A stretch of 64,000 nucleotides of DNA. It comes from Formosa sp030427735 (GTDB lineage: Bacteria > Bacteroidota > Bacteroidia > Flavobacteriales > Flavobacteriaceae). Position numbers and translations under genes: made by a program. The notes under the pieces are model-generated. The model saw only the letters and a program-made list of their open reading frames with translations. It was not told the DNA's origin and ran no database searches. The first letter of the stretch is position 1. Every line of letters starts with the position of its first letter. Positions 27,400 through 36,854 of this stretch are shown here, piece by piece. The stretch covers positions 3,224,001 to 3,288,000 of the forward strand of contig NZ_CP195158.1 of NCBI RefSeq assembly GCF_051200825.1, in the 5' to 3' direction.

Positions 27400-27500
27400 C
27401 CAACACGCAAACGTTATCGTTGAGAATTTCGTAAATTTAAAAATTGCTTTTACATAAAATTTACATAATTTTAACCTCGAGAAGTAAAAGTATAATTAAA
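27400..27500 (+). promoter_or_regulatory. Divergent susC/lacI control region
   Basis: ATTG at 27443-27446 and TAATTTTA at 27466-27473 are separated by 19 bases, close to the Bacteroidota TTTG-N19/20-TAnnTTTG promoter for susC. The exact 17-bp word shared with the MFS upstream region lies at 27479-27495, at the predicted start of transcription. AAACGTTATCGTTG, near 27409-27422, is an imperfect dyad and a candidate LacI operator. On the minus strand the shared word reads TTATACTTTTACTTCTC and could also contribute to lacI transcription. Confidence 0.5.
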
Positions 27501-27535
27501 AACAAACTAATACATATTTAACTCAATTACATTGT

Positions 27536-30460
27536 ATGAAAACAATTATTAATAGTTTATTACTGGCATTGTTCTTATACCCAGCTGTTATGTTGGCGCA
27601 AGACACTGTCACAGGAACTGTATCCGAAACAACTACCAATTTACCCATACCCGGTGTAAATATTATAGTTAAAGGAACAACAACGGGAACCGCCACCGAT
27701 TTTGACGGAAACTACACGCTTACCGTTAATAACGGCGATGTTTTAGTATTTTCTTTTATCGGGTACACCAGTAAAGAAGTAACATATACTGGGCAATCGC
27801 CTTTAAACGTAACCTTAACTGAAGACGCAGCACTTTTAGACGAAGTGGTTGTAATTGGTTATGGTGCCGTTAAAAAGGAAGACCTTACTGGAGCTGCAGA
27901 TTTAGTAACCGACAAAGACTTTAACCAAGGCCCTGTTGTAAATGCACCTCAGCTAATTTCTGGTAAAGTTGCCGGGGTTTCGGTAACCTCTTCTTCGGGA
28001 GCCCCTGGAGATGGCCAAGAAATTAGAATTCGTGGTAACAGCTCATTGTCACTAAACAACAACCCATTAATTGTTTTGGACGGTATTCCGTTAGATCAAG
28101 GTGGTGTTGGAGGGTCTCGTAACCCATTAAACATGGTAAATCCTAACGATATTGAAAGCATGACCGTATTAAAAGACGCGTCTGCAACCTCTATTTATGG
28201 TTCGCGTGCTGCTAACGGGGTTATTTTGGTGACTACAAAAAAAGGTAAAGATCGTGATTTCAAATTCAGCCTAAACACATTAACTTCTGTAGGAACACCA
28301 ATTTCTAAAGTTGATGTATTAAACGCCGACGAATTTAGACAAGTAGTTACTACGCATCCGCAAGCCAACGAAACTACACTCGGTCTTTTACAAAATTACG
28401 ACACCGATTGGCAAGACGAAATTTACGCCAATGCGTTTGGTCAAGATCATTCGTTTAGCGCCTTAGGTGCTGCTTGGGGTATACCCATGCGAGCTTCGGT
28501 TTCTTACACCGATTATGGAGGAATTCTAAAGCGCGACAGCTACGAGCGTACCACAGCCTCTTTGAGCTTAACGCCTAAATTATTCGACGATCATTTAAAA
28601 ATAGAATTAAACGCCAGAGGTAATTACACCGAAAACTTTTTCGCAAACCGCGGTGCCATTGGTTCGGCCAACACCTATGCTCCAACGCAACCTGTTTACG
28701 ATAGCAGTTTGCCTTACGGAGGATATTCGTCTTGGATAGACCCTGCAACAGGTTTAGAGCCTAGCCTAGCCAACACCAATCCAGTAGCCTTATTGAATTT
28801 AAACGATGACGAATCGGAAGTAAGACGTTTTATTGGTAATGCTAAATTTGATTATCAATTGCATTTTTTTGAAGACCTTGTAGCCACCGTAAACATTGGT
28901 ATCGACAAATCAAACAGCCATGGGCGCAACATCACTTCGGAGCTTATGCCTAGCACAGACCCCACTTGGGACGGATCTAGATCGACTTACAGAAACGAAT
29001 CGACCAACAAGTTATTCGACGCTTATTTTACATACAACAAGTCTGTAAACGAGCTTCATAATTTTACAGGTGTTTTAGGATATTCTTATCAATCGTTTGA
29101 ATATGACAATTACAGCTACGATAGCGAAGCCGAACAACGTGGTAATGTTTACGAATTTATAGATAAATCTAAAAACGTGTTATTATCGTATTTCGGACGT
29201 TTCAATTACGACTACGACAGCCGTTATTTAGTTACCGCGACTTTAAGAGCCGATGCCTCTTCAAAACTAAACCCAGATAACAGATGGGGATTCTTTCCTT
29301 CTGTAGCATTAGCTTGGAATATTCATAACGAATCCTTCCTAAAAGACTCTTCTTTAAACGAATTAAAATTACGAGTAGGTTATGGTGAAGTTGGTAACGT
29401 AAATGGACTAGGAGATTATTTATTTTTAACGCGTTACACTGGCAGTCAATCTAATGCCAATTATCAGTTTGGCAATAGTTTTTATCAAACGTACAGACCA
29501 GACCCAATAAATCCGGATTTACGCTGGGAAGTGGGTAACACTTTTAACGTTGGTTTAGACTATAGTTTCCTAGACCGTCGCATTTCGGGATCGGTTAACG
29601 CCTATATTAAGCAAACCAAAGACCTTATCGCCTTTGCATCTATAGACCCTTTTACCAATTTTGGTAGCCAAATAGACAAAAACATTGGCGACATGGAAAA
29701 CAAAGGTATCGAGTTTGCATTAAACTTAATTCCTGTAAGAACAGAGGACTTTGAATGGTCTATAAACTACAACATTGCCTTTAACGACAATAAAATAACC
29801 AACCTACCTTTCGATCAAGTTGTTGGAGGTATTGCAGGTGGTGTTGGTAACAACGTTCAACTACACACTGAAGGAGAAGCTCCATATAGTTTTTATGTGT
29901 TTCAACAAGTGTACGACGAAAACGGAAAACCTATCGAAGGTGCTTTTGTAGATCGTAATGGCGACAACGTTATTAACGACGCCGACAAATACATACACAG
30001 CAATCCGTATGCAGATGTTTTAATGGGCTTAAACACCAACTTAAACTACAAAAAGTGGGACTTAGCCGTAATTACCCGTGCCAGCATTGGTAATTATGCT
30101 TACAACAATGTGGCTTCTGGTAACTCGTACCTAAACGGTGTTATACCAACAACAAACAACTTTTTATGGAACATCCATTCCGATTATTTAACAGATGGTT
30201 TTGTAAACCAAACCGATAACAACTTTTTAAGCAGCCATTGGATTCAAGAAGCGTCTTTCTTTAAAATCGATAACATTACTCTTGGTTACACATTAGATAA
30301 CGCTATAAAAGACACCTCTTTTAGAATTTACGGTTCGGTACAAAACCTTGTAACAATAACCGATTACGACGGATTAGACCCTGAAATAGATGGCGGTATA
30401 GACAACAGTTTCTATCCTAGACCAAGAACGTACGTATTAGGACTTAATGTTAGCTTTTAA
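27536..30460 (+). CDS. susC: SusC-family TonB-dependent outer-membrane transporter
   Basis: A 974-residue protein with a signal peptide ending MLAQ. A CarboxypepD-reg-like domain (about residues 22-105) begins VTGTVSETTTNLPIPGVNI. A TonB-box-like DEVVVIGYGAVKKEDLTG is followed by the plug (SGKVAGVSVTSSSGAPGDGQ, SIYGSRAANGVILVTTKKG) and a full beta-barrel ending in VLGLNVSF with terminal Phe. It imports maltooligosaccharides with SusD as lid. It is the first gene of susC-susD-susE, divergent from lacI. Confidence 0.96.
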   Translation: MKTIINSLLLALFLYPAVMLAQDTVTGTVSETTTNLPIPGVNIIVKGTTTGTATDFDGNYTLTVNNGDVLVFSFIGYTSKEVTYTGQSPLNVTLTEDAALLDEVVVIGYGAVKKEDLTGAADLVTDKDFNQGPVVNAPQLISGKVAGVSVTSSSGAPGDGQEIRIRGNSSLSLNNNPLIVLDGIPLDQGGVGGSRNPLNMVNPNDIESMTVLKDASATSIYGSRAANGVILVTTKKGKDRDFKFSLNTLTSVGTPISKVDVLNADEFRQVVTTHPQANETTLGLLQNYDTDWQDEIYANAFGQDHSFSALGAAWGIPMRASVSYTDYGGILKRDSYERTTASLSLTPKLFDDHLKIELNARGNYTENFFANRGAIGSANTYAPTQPVYDSSLPYGGYSSWIDPATGLEPSLANTNPVALLNLNDDESEVRRFIGNAKFDYQLHFFEDLVATVNIGIDKSNSHGRNITSELMPSTDPTWDGSRSTYRNESTNKLFDAYFTYNKSVNELHNFTGVLGYSYQSFEYDNYSYDSEAEQRGNVYEFIDKSKNVLLSYFGRFNYDYDSRYLVTATLRADASSKLNPDNRWGFFPSVALAWNIHNESFLKDSSLNELKLRVGYGEVGNVNGLGDYLFLTRYTGSQSNANYQFGNSFYQTYRPDPINPDLRWEVGNTFNVGLDYSFLDRRISGSVNAYIKQTKDLIAFASIDPFTNFGSQIDKNIGDMENKGIEFALNLIPVRTEDFEWSINYNIAFNDNKITNLPFDQVVGGIAGGVGNNVQLHTEGEAPYSFYVFQQVYDENGKPIEGAFVDRNGDNVINDADKYIHSNPYADVLMGLNTNLNYKKWDLAVITRASIGNYAYNNVASGNSYLNGVIPTTNNFLWNIHSDYLTDGFVNQTDNNFLSSHWIQEASFFKIDNITLGYTLDNAIKDTSFRIYGSVQNLVTITDYDGLDPEIDGGIDNSFYPRPRTYVLGLNVSF

Positions 30461-30471
30461 AAAATTGAATT

Positions 30472-32049
30472 ATGAAAAATATTATAAAAAGAATAATCCC
30501 AATAATAGCTATCGGTGTTACCTTGACAGCCTGTCATAGCGACCTAGACCAATATCCTATAGATCCCGATAGTTTTACCGAGCAAGATGTATTTGCCAAT
30601 GTAGATGAAGCCAAAGGTGCTCTTGCCAAATTATACGGAAGTTTAGCTTTAACAGGACAAGAAGGAGGCGATAGTGGCTCACCAGATATTTCGGATATCG
30701 ACCAAGGCTTTTCGCAATACACCCGTATGCTTTTTAACTTAAACGAATTAACCACAGACCACGCCGTTGTTGGTTGGGGAGATTCCGGCTTACCAGATTT
30801 ACACGGTATGTACTGGACGTCTAGCAACTCGTTTTCTGGTGCCATGTACTTACGTTTAGCACAGGAAGTATCGTTCTGTAACTCGTTTATAGAAAATGCA
30901 GCTGCTTTAGAAGGTGCAGAAGCACAATCTTTTATAGCCGAAGCGCGATTTTTAAGAGCATTTGCTTATATGAATTTAATTGATTTTTTCGGAAACGTAC
31001 CGTTGTTAACCAGTATTTCTACAGAGTTACCATCGCAAAGTCCGCGTAGCGAAGTTTTCGATTTTATTGAAGCCGAATTATTAGAAATTCAGGATTTACT
31101 TCCTGAAAGTCAATCTAACGAATACGGTCGTGTAGACAAAGTAGCTGCTTGGGCATTACTATCTAAACTGTACCTTAATGCAGAAGTTTGGTCGGGAACA
31201 GCACGATATAACGATTGTGTTACTTATTCTAACCAAGTTATTAACTCAACGTATCGTCTTAACACCACCGATGCCAATGGTAACGGCAATGCTTACGACG
31301 AATTGTTTTTAGCCGACAACGATACTAACGGAGCCCAAAACGAATTTATCTTCGCCATCCTATTCGATGGTACACAAACTACAACTTATGGCGGATCTAC
31401 CTTTTTAATTCATGCCGCAATTGGCGGAACTATGGATCCAACAGAATTTGGCGTTAACGGTGGTTGGGGTGGTAACCGCGTAACCAAAGCTTTGGTAGAA
31501 AAATTTGCACCTAACGATACGCGTGGCATGTTTTATACCGATGGACAATCGTTGGAAATCGAAAACATTCCTCAGTTTAGTAACGGGTATGCTTCAACTA
31601 AATTTAAAAATGTAGACTCTAATGGCAATATCGGTAACGATACTACAGGTGAATTTACAGACACCGATTTAGCCATCATCCGTTTACCAGAAATTTATTT
31701 AAACTATGCCGAAGCCGTTTTACGTGGTGGAAACGGAGACATGAACACTGCAGTTTCTTTAATAAACCAAATAAGACAGCGTGCCTACGGGAACTCTTCT
31801 GGTAATATTTCTGCAGGAACGTTAAACCTTCAGTTTATAATAGACGAGCGCTCTAGAGAATTGTACTGGGAAGGCCAAAGACGTACCGATTTAATTCGTT
31901 TCAACTACTTCACAACCGGAAGTTACCTATGGCCATTTAAAGCGAATCAACGTAATGGTTCTGCAACCGACGCCTTTAGAAAGCTTTTCCCTATTCCAAA
32001 CAACACGATTTTAACAAACCCTAACTTAATTCAAAACGACGGATACTAA
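30472..32049 (+). CDS. susD: SusD-family starch-binding lipoprotein
   Basis: A 525-residue lipoprotein (TLTAC, Cys about 21) with the RagB/SusD fold. LDQYPIDPDSFTEQDVFAN is the usual N-terminus, FIAEARFLRAFAYMNLIDFF the conserved TPR helix, and LPEIYLNYAEAVLRGG and FIIDERSRELYWEGQRRTDL the C-terminal helices. It forms the hinged lid on SusC and binds starch fragments at the cell surface. It begins 11 bases after susC. Confidence 0.96.
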   Translation: MKNIIKRIIPIIAIGVTLTACHSDLDQYPIDPDSFTEQDVFANVDEAKGALAKLYGSLALTGQEGGDSGSPDISDIDQGFSQYTRMLFNLNELTTDHAVVGWGDSGLPDLHGMYWTSSNSFSGAMYLRLAQEVSFCNSFIENAAALEGAEAQSFIAEARFLRAFAYMNLIDFFGNVPLLTSISTELPSQSPRSEVFDFIEAELLEIQDLLPESQSNEYGRVDKVAAWALLSKLYLNAEVWSGTARYNDCVTYSNQVINSTYRLNTTDANGNGNAYDELFLADNDTNGAQNEFIFAILFDGTQTTTYGGSTFLIHAAIGGTMDPTEFGVNGGWGGNRVTKALVEKFAPNDTRGMFYTDGQSLEIENIPQFSNGYASTKFKNVDSNGNIGNDTTGEFTDTDLAIIRLPEIYLNYAEAVLRGGNGDMNTAVSLINQIRQRAYGNSSGNISAGTLNLQFIIDERSRELYWEGQRRTDLIRFNYFTTGSYLWPFKANQRNGSATDAFRKLFPIPNNTILTNPNLIQNDGY

Positions 32050-32067
32050 CATTAATACTATAAGACA

Positions 32068-33189
32068 ATGAAAAATATAAAACTATTAGCTTTATTTGTA
32101 ATAAGCGCGTTAACATTAAACTCCTGTATAGACGACGACAGCCTGACCTATATAGCAACTCCGCAAGGCGATTTCGAATTCACCAATGCGTTTTTATCAG
32201 AATATCTGTTATCTTCTGCAACGTCAAGCAACTTAGGAGAGCGTTTTACCTGGAGCGATGCCGATTTCGATTTACAAACTAATGTCTCTTACGATTTAGA
32301 GCGTTCTATCATTGGCGACTTTTCCGATGGTGTTGTAATTAGTACCACCAGCGACAACGAAACAGCTGTTACTATTGGCGATTTATTAAGCCTTGCCGAA
32401 GAAGCTGGACTAGACAACGATCCTGAAACCGAAAACCCTAGCACAGGAAATGTATCGTTTAGAGTTCGTGCTTACCCTGGCACAGAAACCGATATAGAAA
32501 TGTATACCGCTGTGCAAACCCTAACATTAACTATTTTAGAAGAAGGTGGCGGCGATAATTTCCCAACGTTCCGAAACTTATTCTTAGTAGGCGATGCTAC
32601 AGCCGCAGGATGGAGTCCAGAAAATAACAACACACCAATTGTTAGAAATCCAGAGAATGAAGACGTTTACTCGTTTATTGGTTATTTTGAAGGTGGCGGA
32701 GAAGGCTTTAAATTATTAGAAGGTATGGCTTGGCAGCCACAATGGGGTGGCGAAAACGGCATATTAGCTGTAAACGATGGTTCTACAGACGATCCTAAAG
32801 CTTTTGCTATTGCTGCTAGCGGATACTACGAGTTCCATATGAATATTACAGACATGACCTATACTTTAGATACCTACGATGCTTCGGCTGCGGCTACTTA
32901 CAACACTATTGGAATTATAGGTGATGCCACCGAAGGTGGTTGGGATGCCGATACCGATATGACTCAATCTGAGTTCGATCCGCACTTATGGTACATTAAC
33001 AACGTAAGTTTAGGCGATGGCGAATTAAAATTTAGAGCCGAAGATGCTTGGGATAATAACTGGGGAGGTTCTACCGCCTTTAGTGGTTACGCAACCCAAG
33101 ACGGCCCTAATGTTCCTGTAACTACAAGAACGTATAATATTTGGTTTAACGATTTAGATGGTAGCTATATTTTAATAGCTCAAGAGTAA
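32068..33189 (+). CDS. SusE/SusF-like surface starch-binding lipoprotein
   Basis: A 373-residue lipoprotein (LNSC, Cys about 20). Residues 25-150 form a SusE N-terminal Ig-like domain (FEFTNAFLSEYLLSSATSSN). Two starch-binding repeats follow: FLVGDATAAGWSPENNNTP and IGIIGDATEGGWDADTDMT open the modules, each with aromatic residues (WQPQWGGENG, WDNNWGGSTAF) suited to glucan binding. It probably captures starch at the outer surface beside SusD. The gene is followed by a strong terminator. Confidence 0.9.
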   Translation: MKNIKLLALFVISALTLNSCIDDDSLTYIATPQGDFEFTNAFLSEYLLSSATSSNLGERFTWSDADFDLQTNVSYDLERSIIGDFSDGVVISTTSDNETAVTIGDLLSLAEEAGLDNDPETENPSTGNVSFRVRAYPGTETDIEMYTAVQTLTLTILEEGGGDNFPTFRNLFLVGDATAAGWSPENNNTPIVRNPENEDVYSFIGYFEGGGEGFKLLEGMAWQPQWGGENGILAVNDGSTDDPKAFAIAASGYYEFHMNITDMTYTLDTYDASAAATYNTIGIIGDATEGGWDADTDMTQSEFDPHLWYINNVSLGDGELKFRAEDAWDNNWGGSTAFSGYATQDGPNVPVTTRTYNIWFNDLDGSYILIAQE

Positions 33190-33202
33190 TACCTTATTGC
33201 AA

Positions 33203-33235
33203 AAAAGAGGCTATGAGAAATCATAGCCTTTTTTG
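33203..33235 (+). terminator. Terminator between susE-like gene and GH13 amylase
   Basis: GGCTATGA and TCATAGCC pair around GAAA, followed by TTTTTT. The next gene starts only 24 bases later, so the amylase is either expressed by read-through or from a promoter overlapping this region. Confidence 0.88.
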
Positions 33236-33258
33236 TTTAACACTTTCAACTAAAGACT

Positions 33259-36108
33259 ATGAAAACAAAATTACTCGCCTTATTATTTTTCGCATATCAT
33301 CTAGGCGTATTTGCGCAAGTGTCTACATCACCATCAACTTTTAATACAGATGACAGCGTAACTATAACCGTAGACATAAATAGTTCTAACACCAACTGTA
33401 ACTCATTAAACAATCCGTCTAAAGTATACCTGCATTCTGGTATTGGCGACGACGCGAACCCTTGGGGCTATAGCGTTATTGGCAATTGGGGACAAGACGA
33501 TGGTATTGGAGAAATGACCAATAATGGCAATGGCATCTGGAGCATTACATTTGTACCAAAAACCTATTACAATTTAAGCGATGCACAAGCCACATCGGCC
33601 ACCAAAATAGGTTTGGTATTTAGAAATGCGGCAGGAAATCAAGAGTTAAAAGCATCTGGTTGTTCCGATTTTTTTATTAATGTAGGAAGCTTTCAAGTCA
33701 CCCTAAACACTCCTGCAGAAAACAGCACCAGTATTTTAAATACAGGCGGAAATTTTTCAATTTCAGCTTCAAACACTAATGGCAATGCCAATTACACCCT
33801 ATCTAGTAATGGCACCACTTTAAACACCGATTCTAACACATCGGATTACACGTACACACATACCAACATCACAACAAATCAAAATTATACACTTACCGTC
33901 ACCCAAGGCACCGAAACTATTACAAAATCTTTTTCCGTATTGCTAAACCCAGGAACTATAACTCAGGCTATACCTGCTGGCTTAGAAAATGGTATAAACT
34001 ACAATAATGCCGATGCTACAAAAGCGACCTTGGTTTTAGATGCGCCGCTTAAGGATTTTATTTATGTGGTAGGAAGTTTCAATAATTGGCAGCCTACATC
34101 GGCATACGCCATGAAAAAAGATCCGAGCTCAGGTAAATTCTGGTTAGAACTTACAGGTCTTACCCCTCAAAGCATCGAAACTTACCAGTATTGGGTAGTT
34201 GCAGAAAATCCGGTAAGCAACTCACCTACTTTAGTAAAAACAGCCGATCCGTTTTCGACACTGGTGTTATCGCCTTTTGACGATCCTTATATTCCGGCAA
34301 GCTCCTACCCTAACTTACCCGCCTACCCTAACGGACAAGAACGAGAAGTTACCGTATTACAAACTGGAAAAACCGAATACAATTGGCAGGTTACCAACTT
34401 TGAAAAACCTAAAAAAGAAGATTTAGTCATTTATGAAGTTTTAATTCGTGACTTCGATGCCGACCGTAATTTTCAAGATATAATAGATCGCATCGATTAT
34501 TTCAAAAATCTAAACATCAATGCTATCGAACTCATGCCTATCATGGAGTTTGAAGGCAACGAAAGCTGGGGTTACAACACGGCGTTCCATATGGCATTAG
34601 ATAAATTTTACGGTACAGAAGATAAATTTAAAGAGCTTGTAGATGTGTGCCATCAAAACGGAATTGCAGTTATACTAGATCTCGCTTTAAATCACGCTTA
34701 CGGCAGAAATCCTATGGTGCGTATGTGGATGGATGACACCGATGGCGACGGCTGGGGAAACCCTAGTAGTGAAAACCCGTATTTTAACGAATACGCTACA
34801 CACACCTATAGCGTGGGTATGGATTTTAACCATCAGCAGGAACGCACCCAATATTACGTAGAGCGTGTGGTTGAGCACTGGATTACAGAATTTAATATTG
34901 ACGGATTTCGTTGGGATTTAACCAAAGGATTCACTCAAAACTGTACGTCTAATAATGAATCCTGCACCAACAGCTACCAACAAGATCGTGTAGATATTTT
35001 AAAACAATACGCCGATTATTCCTGGAGCCTAGATGCTTCTCACTACGTTATTTTTGAACATCTTGGCCAAGATAACGAAGAACAACAATGGGCGAACTAC
35101 AGAACCGATGAAGGCAAAGGCATTATGATGTGGGGAAAAATGACCGACCCGTACAACCAGCTAACAATGGGTTATGCTTCAAACTCGAATATTAATCGTA
35201 TGGGACACAAATCCCATGGCTTCAACAGCAAACGTTTAGTAGGCTATGCCGAAAGTCATGACGAAGAACGCCTGATGTATAAAAACCTGCAATATGGCGC
35301 CGCCTCGGGATCGTATTCTGTAAAAGACTTAAACACAGCTTTAGCACGCATGGAAGCATTAGGCGCTGTAAGTCTAAGCATTCCTGGCCCTAAAATGATA
35401 TGGCATTTTGGCGATTTGGGTATGGAAAATTCAATAAACACCTGTTCCGACGGAAGTGTGTCTGAAAACGTAGACTGCAAATTAGCTACCAAACCGCAAC
35501 CACAATGGACCAACAACTGGCTTGCAAACAGCAACAGAAAAGCCATTTACGATACTTGGGCTAGATTAAATGCTTTAAAAATTAACGAGCCTGTTTTTGA
35601 AGGCGATTATACCATTACTTCGGGCAATTTAACCCCGCTAATTCGTATTTGGGATAATACCTTGCCAAGCTCCGAATTATCGGATGTGGTAATTATTGCC
35701 AATTTCGACACCACAGCGCAAACTGTAAATCCAGAATTTTCGAGCAATGGCACTTGGTATAATTTAATGGACGACACGAATATACCAGCTACAAACGCCA
35801 TCGTTCTAGAACCTGGAACCTTCAAAATTTATGGTAATAATCCTGCAAAAACATTAAGTACAGAGCAAGATGTTATAACAACGCCGTTGTCAATTTTCCC
35901 TAACCCAACGGCTTCAGAGTTTTATATAAATACCGAGGTCGCAAAAGTAGAACTTTTCGATATTACAGGTAAAACCATAAAAACCTTTACAGGCAATTTT
36001 CAAACTGGCAACGCCTTTAACATTTCCGAATTACCAGCCAGCCTATATTTAATAGGTGTTACAACTAGTAACGGAAGAACGCAAACCCTAAAACTAATAA
36101 AGTATTAA
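33259..36108 (+). CDS. T9SS-secreted multidomain GH13 alpha-amylase
   Basis: A 949-residue enzyme with a signal peptide (LGVFAQ). Modules are: an N-terminal beta domain (20-145), an Ig-like segment, a CBM48-like domain (about 245-335, FIYVVGSFNNWQPTSAYAMK), the GH13 barrel (about 370-790), a C-terminal beta domain, and a type IX sorting domain (LSIFPNPTASEFYINTE to the end). Catalytic motifs are LDLALNHAYGRNP, IDGFRWDLTKGF (nucleophile), VIFEHLGQDNEEQ (acid/base) and YAESHDEERL. It is predicted to be exported or surface-bound and to start starch depolymerisation. It follows susCDE on the plus strand. Confidence 0.93.
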   Translation: MKTKLLALLFFAYHLGVFAQVSTSPSTFNTDDSVTITVDINSSNTNCNSLNNPSKVYLHSGIGDDANPWGYSVIGNWGQDDGIGEMTNNGNGIWSITFVPKTYYNLSDAQATSATKIGLVFRNAAGNQELKASGCSDFFINVGSFQVTLNTPAENSTSILNTGGNFSISASNTNGNANYTLSSNGTTLNTDSNTSDYTYTHTNITTNQNYTLTVTQGTETITKSFSVLLNPGTITQAIPAGLENGINYNNADATKATLVLDAPLKDFIYVVGSFNNWQPTSAYAMKKDPSSGKFWLELTGLTPQSIETYQYWVVAENPVSNSPTLVKTADPFSTLVLSPFDDPYIPASSYPNLPAYPNGQEREVTVLQTGKTEYNWQVTNFEKPKKEDLVIYEVLIRDFDADRNFQDIIDRIDYFKNLNINAIELMPIMEFEGNESWGYNTAFHMALDKFYGTEDKFKELVDVCHQNGIAVILDLALNHAYGRNPMVRMWMDDTDGDGWGNPSSENPYFNEYATHTYSVGMDFNHQQERTQYYVERVVEHWITEFNIDGFRWDLTKGFTQNCTSNNESCTNSYQQDRVDILKQYADYSWSLDASHYVIFEHLGQDNEEQQWANYRTDEGKGIMMWGKMTDPYNQLTMGYASNSNINRMGHKSHGFNSKRLVGYAESHDEERLMYKNLQYGAASGSYSVKDLNTALARMEALGAVSLSIPGPKMIWHFGDLGMENSINTCSDGSVSENVDCKLATKPQPQWTNNWLANSNRKAIYDTWARLNALKINEPVFEGDYTITSGNLTPLIRIWDNTLPSSELSDVVIIANFDTTAQTVNPEFSSNGTWYNLMDDTNIPATNAIVLEPGTFKIYGNNPAKTLSTEQDVITTPLSIFPNPTASEFYINTEVAKVELFDITGKTIKTFTGNFQTGNAFNISELPASLYLIGVTTSNGRTQTLKLIKY

Positions 36109-36139
36109 ATATTTAAAATTCAGAACTATACAGACAAAA

Positions 36140-36167
36140 AGCTTCAGAACTATCTGGGGCTTTTTTT
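36140..36167 (+). terminator. Terminator after the GH13 amylase gene
   Basis: AGCTTCAGA pairs with TCTGGGGCT (two G-U pairs) around ACTA and is followed by TTTTTTT. It closes the plus-strand starch operon. Confidence 0.8.
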
Positions 36168-36221
36168 ATAGTTTTCATGTATTAAAATATGTAACTTGCA
36201 GTAAAACCTAAAAATACCTTT

Positions 36222-36617
36222 ATGAAAAAACTTTTACTTGTATTAAGCTTAATGCTATGTTTTGCCTGCGATTCTTCCGATGACAACAATGATGCTGATG
36301 ACCACTCTAGATTTCACCCACCATCTTGGATTCGGGGAACTTGGTACGCAAATGCGAACGATTTAACTGGCGTTAGATTTACATCTGATGATTTTTGTAA
36401 TATCATTACGGGAACTACAGAATGTTTTAAAGCATTAATTGAACAATCTCACGAGATTGCTTCGGTAGAAAACGAATCTATCACAGATACCGATTATAAA
36501 TTCACAATAGAATATGGAAATAAAGGCGGGGATTTCCACTACAGAAAAAAATCCGACACAGAAATTGTACTAGTCGTTCAAGGTTTAGAAACCAACATTA
36601 TATACATTAAAGATTAA
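36222..36617 (+). CDS. Small lipoprotein of unknown function
   Basis: The 131-residue product has a lipoprotein signal (MLCFAC, Cys about 16), then an acidic Asp-rich linker. A compact domain follows, starting PPSWIRGTWYAN and rich in beta-prone segments, ending VVQGLETNIIYIKD. The W-I-x-G-T-W opening resembles lipocalin-like lipoproteins of Bacteroidota. No family can be named and the neighbours give no clue. A terminator lies before it and it appears to be transcribed alone. Confidence 0.75.
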   Translation: MKKLLLVLSLMLCFACDSSDDNNDADDHSRFHPPSWIRGTWYANANDLTGVRFTSDDFCNIITGTTECFKALIEQSHEIASVENESITDTDYKFTIEYGNKGGDFHYRKKSDTEIVLVVQGLETNIIYIKD

Positions 36618-36854
36618 ATTCACTACAAATACCCACCTTACCAAAACAAAAATTATTAACAAAAAACGATTGAAATAGCTATTTAGATAAAAACATGATA
36701 TTTATCAGCTTATTTAACGCTATTTTTTTAGTAACTTTATAATGAATTTAAAACACAACATTATAATTTAACATATTTAAAACCCTGAAATTTTATAGTA
36801 ATACCTCATCAAAAAACCAGTTAACTCAATATTTAATCAATTAAAAACAAACCA

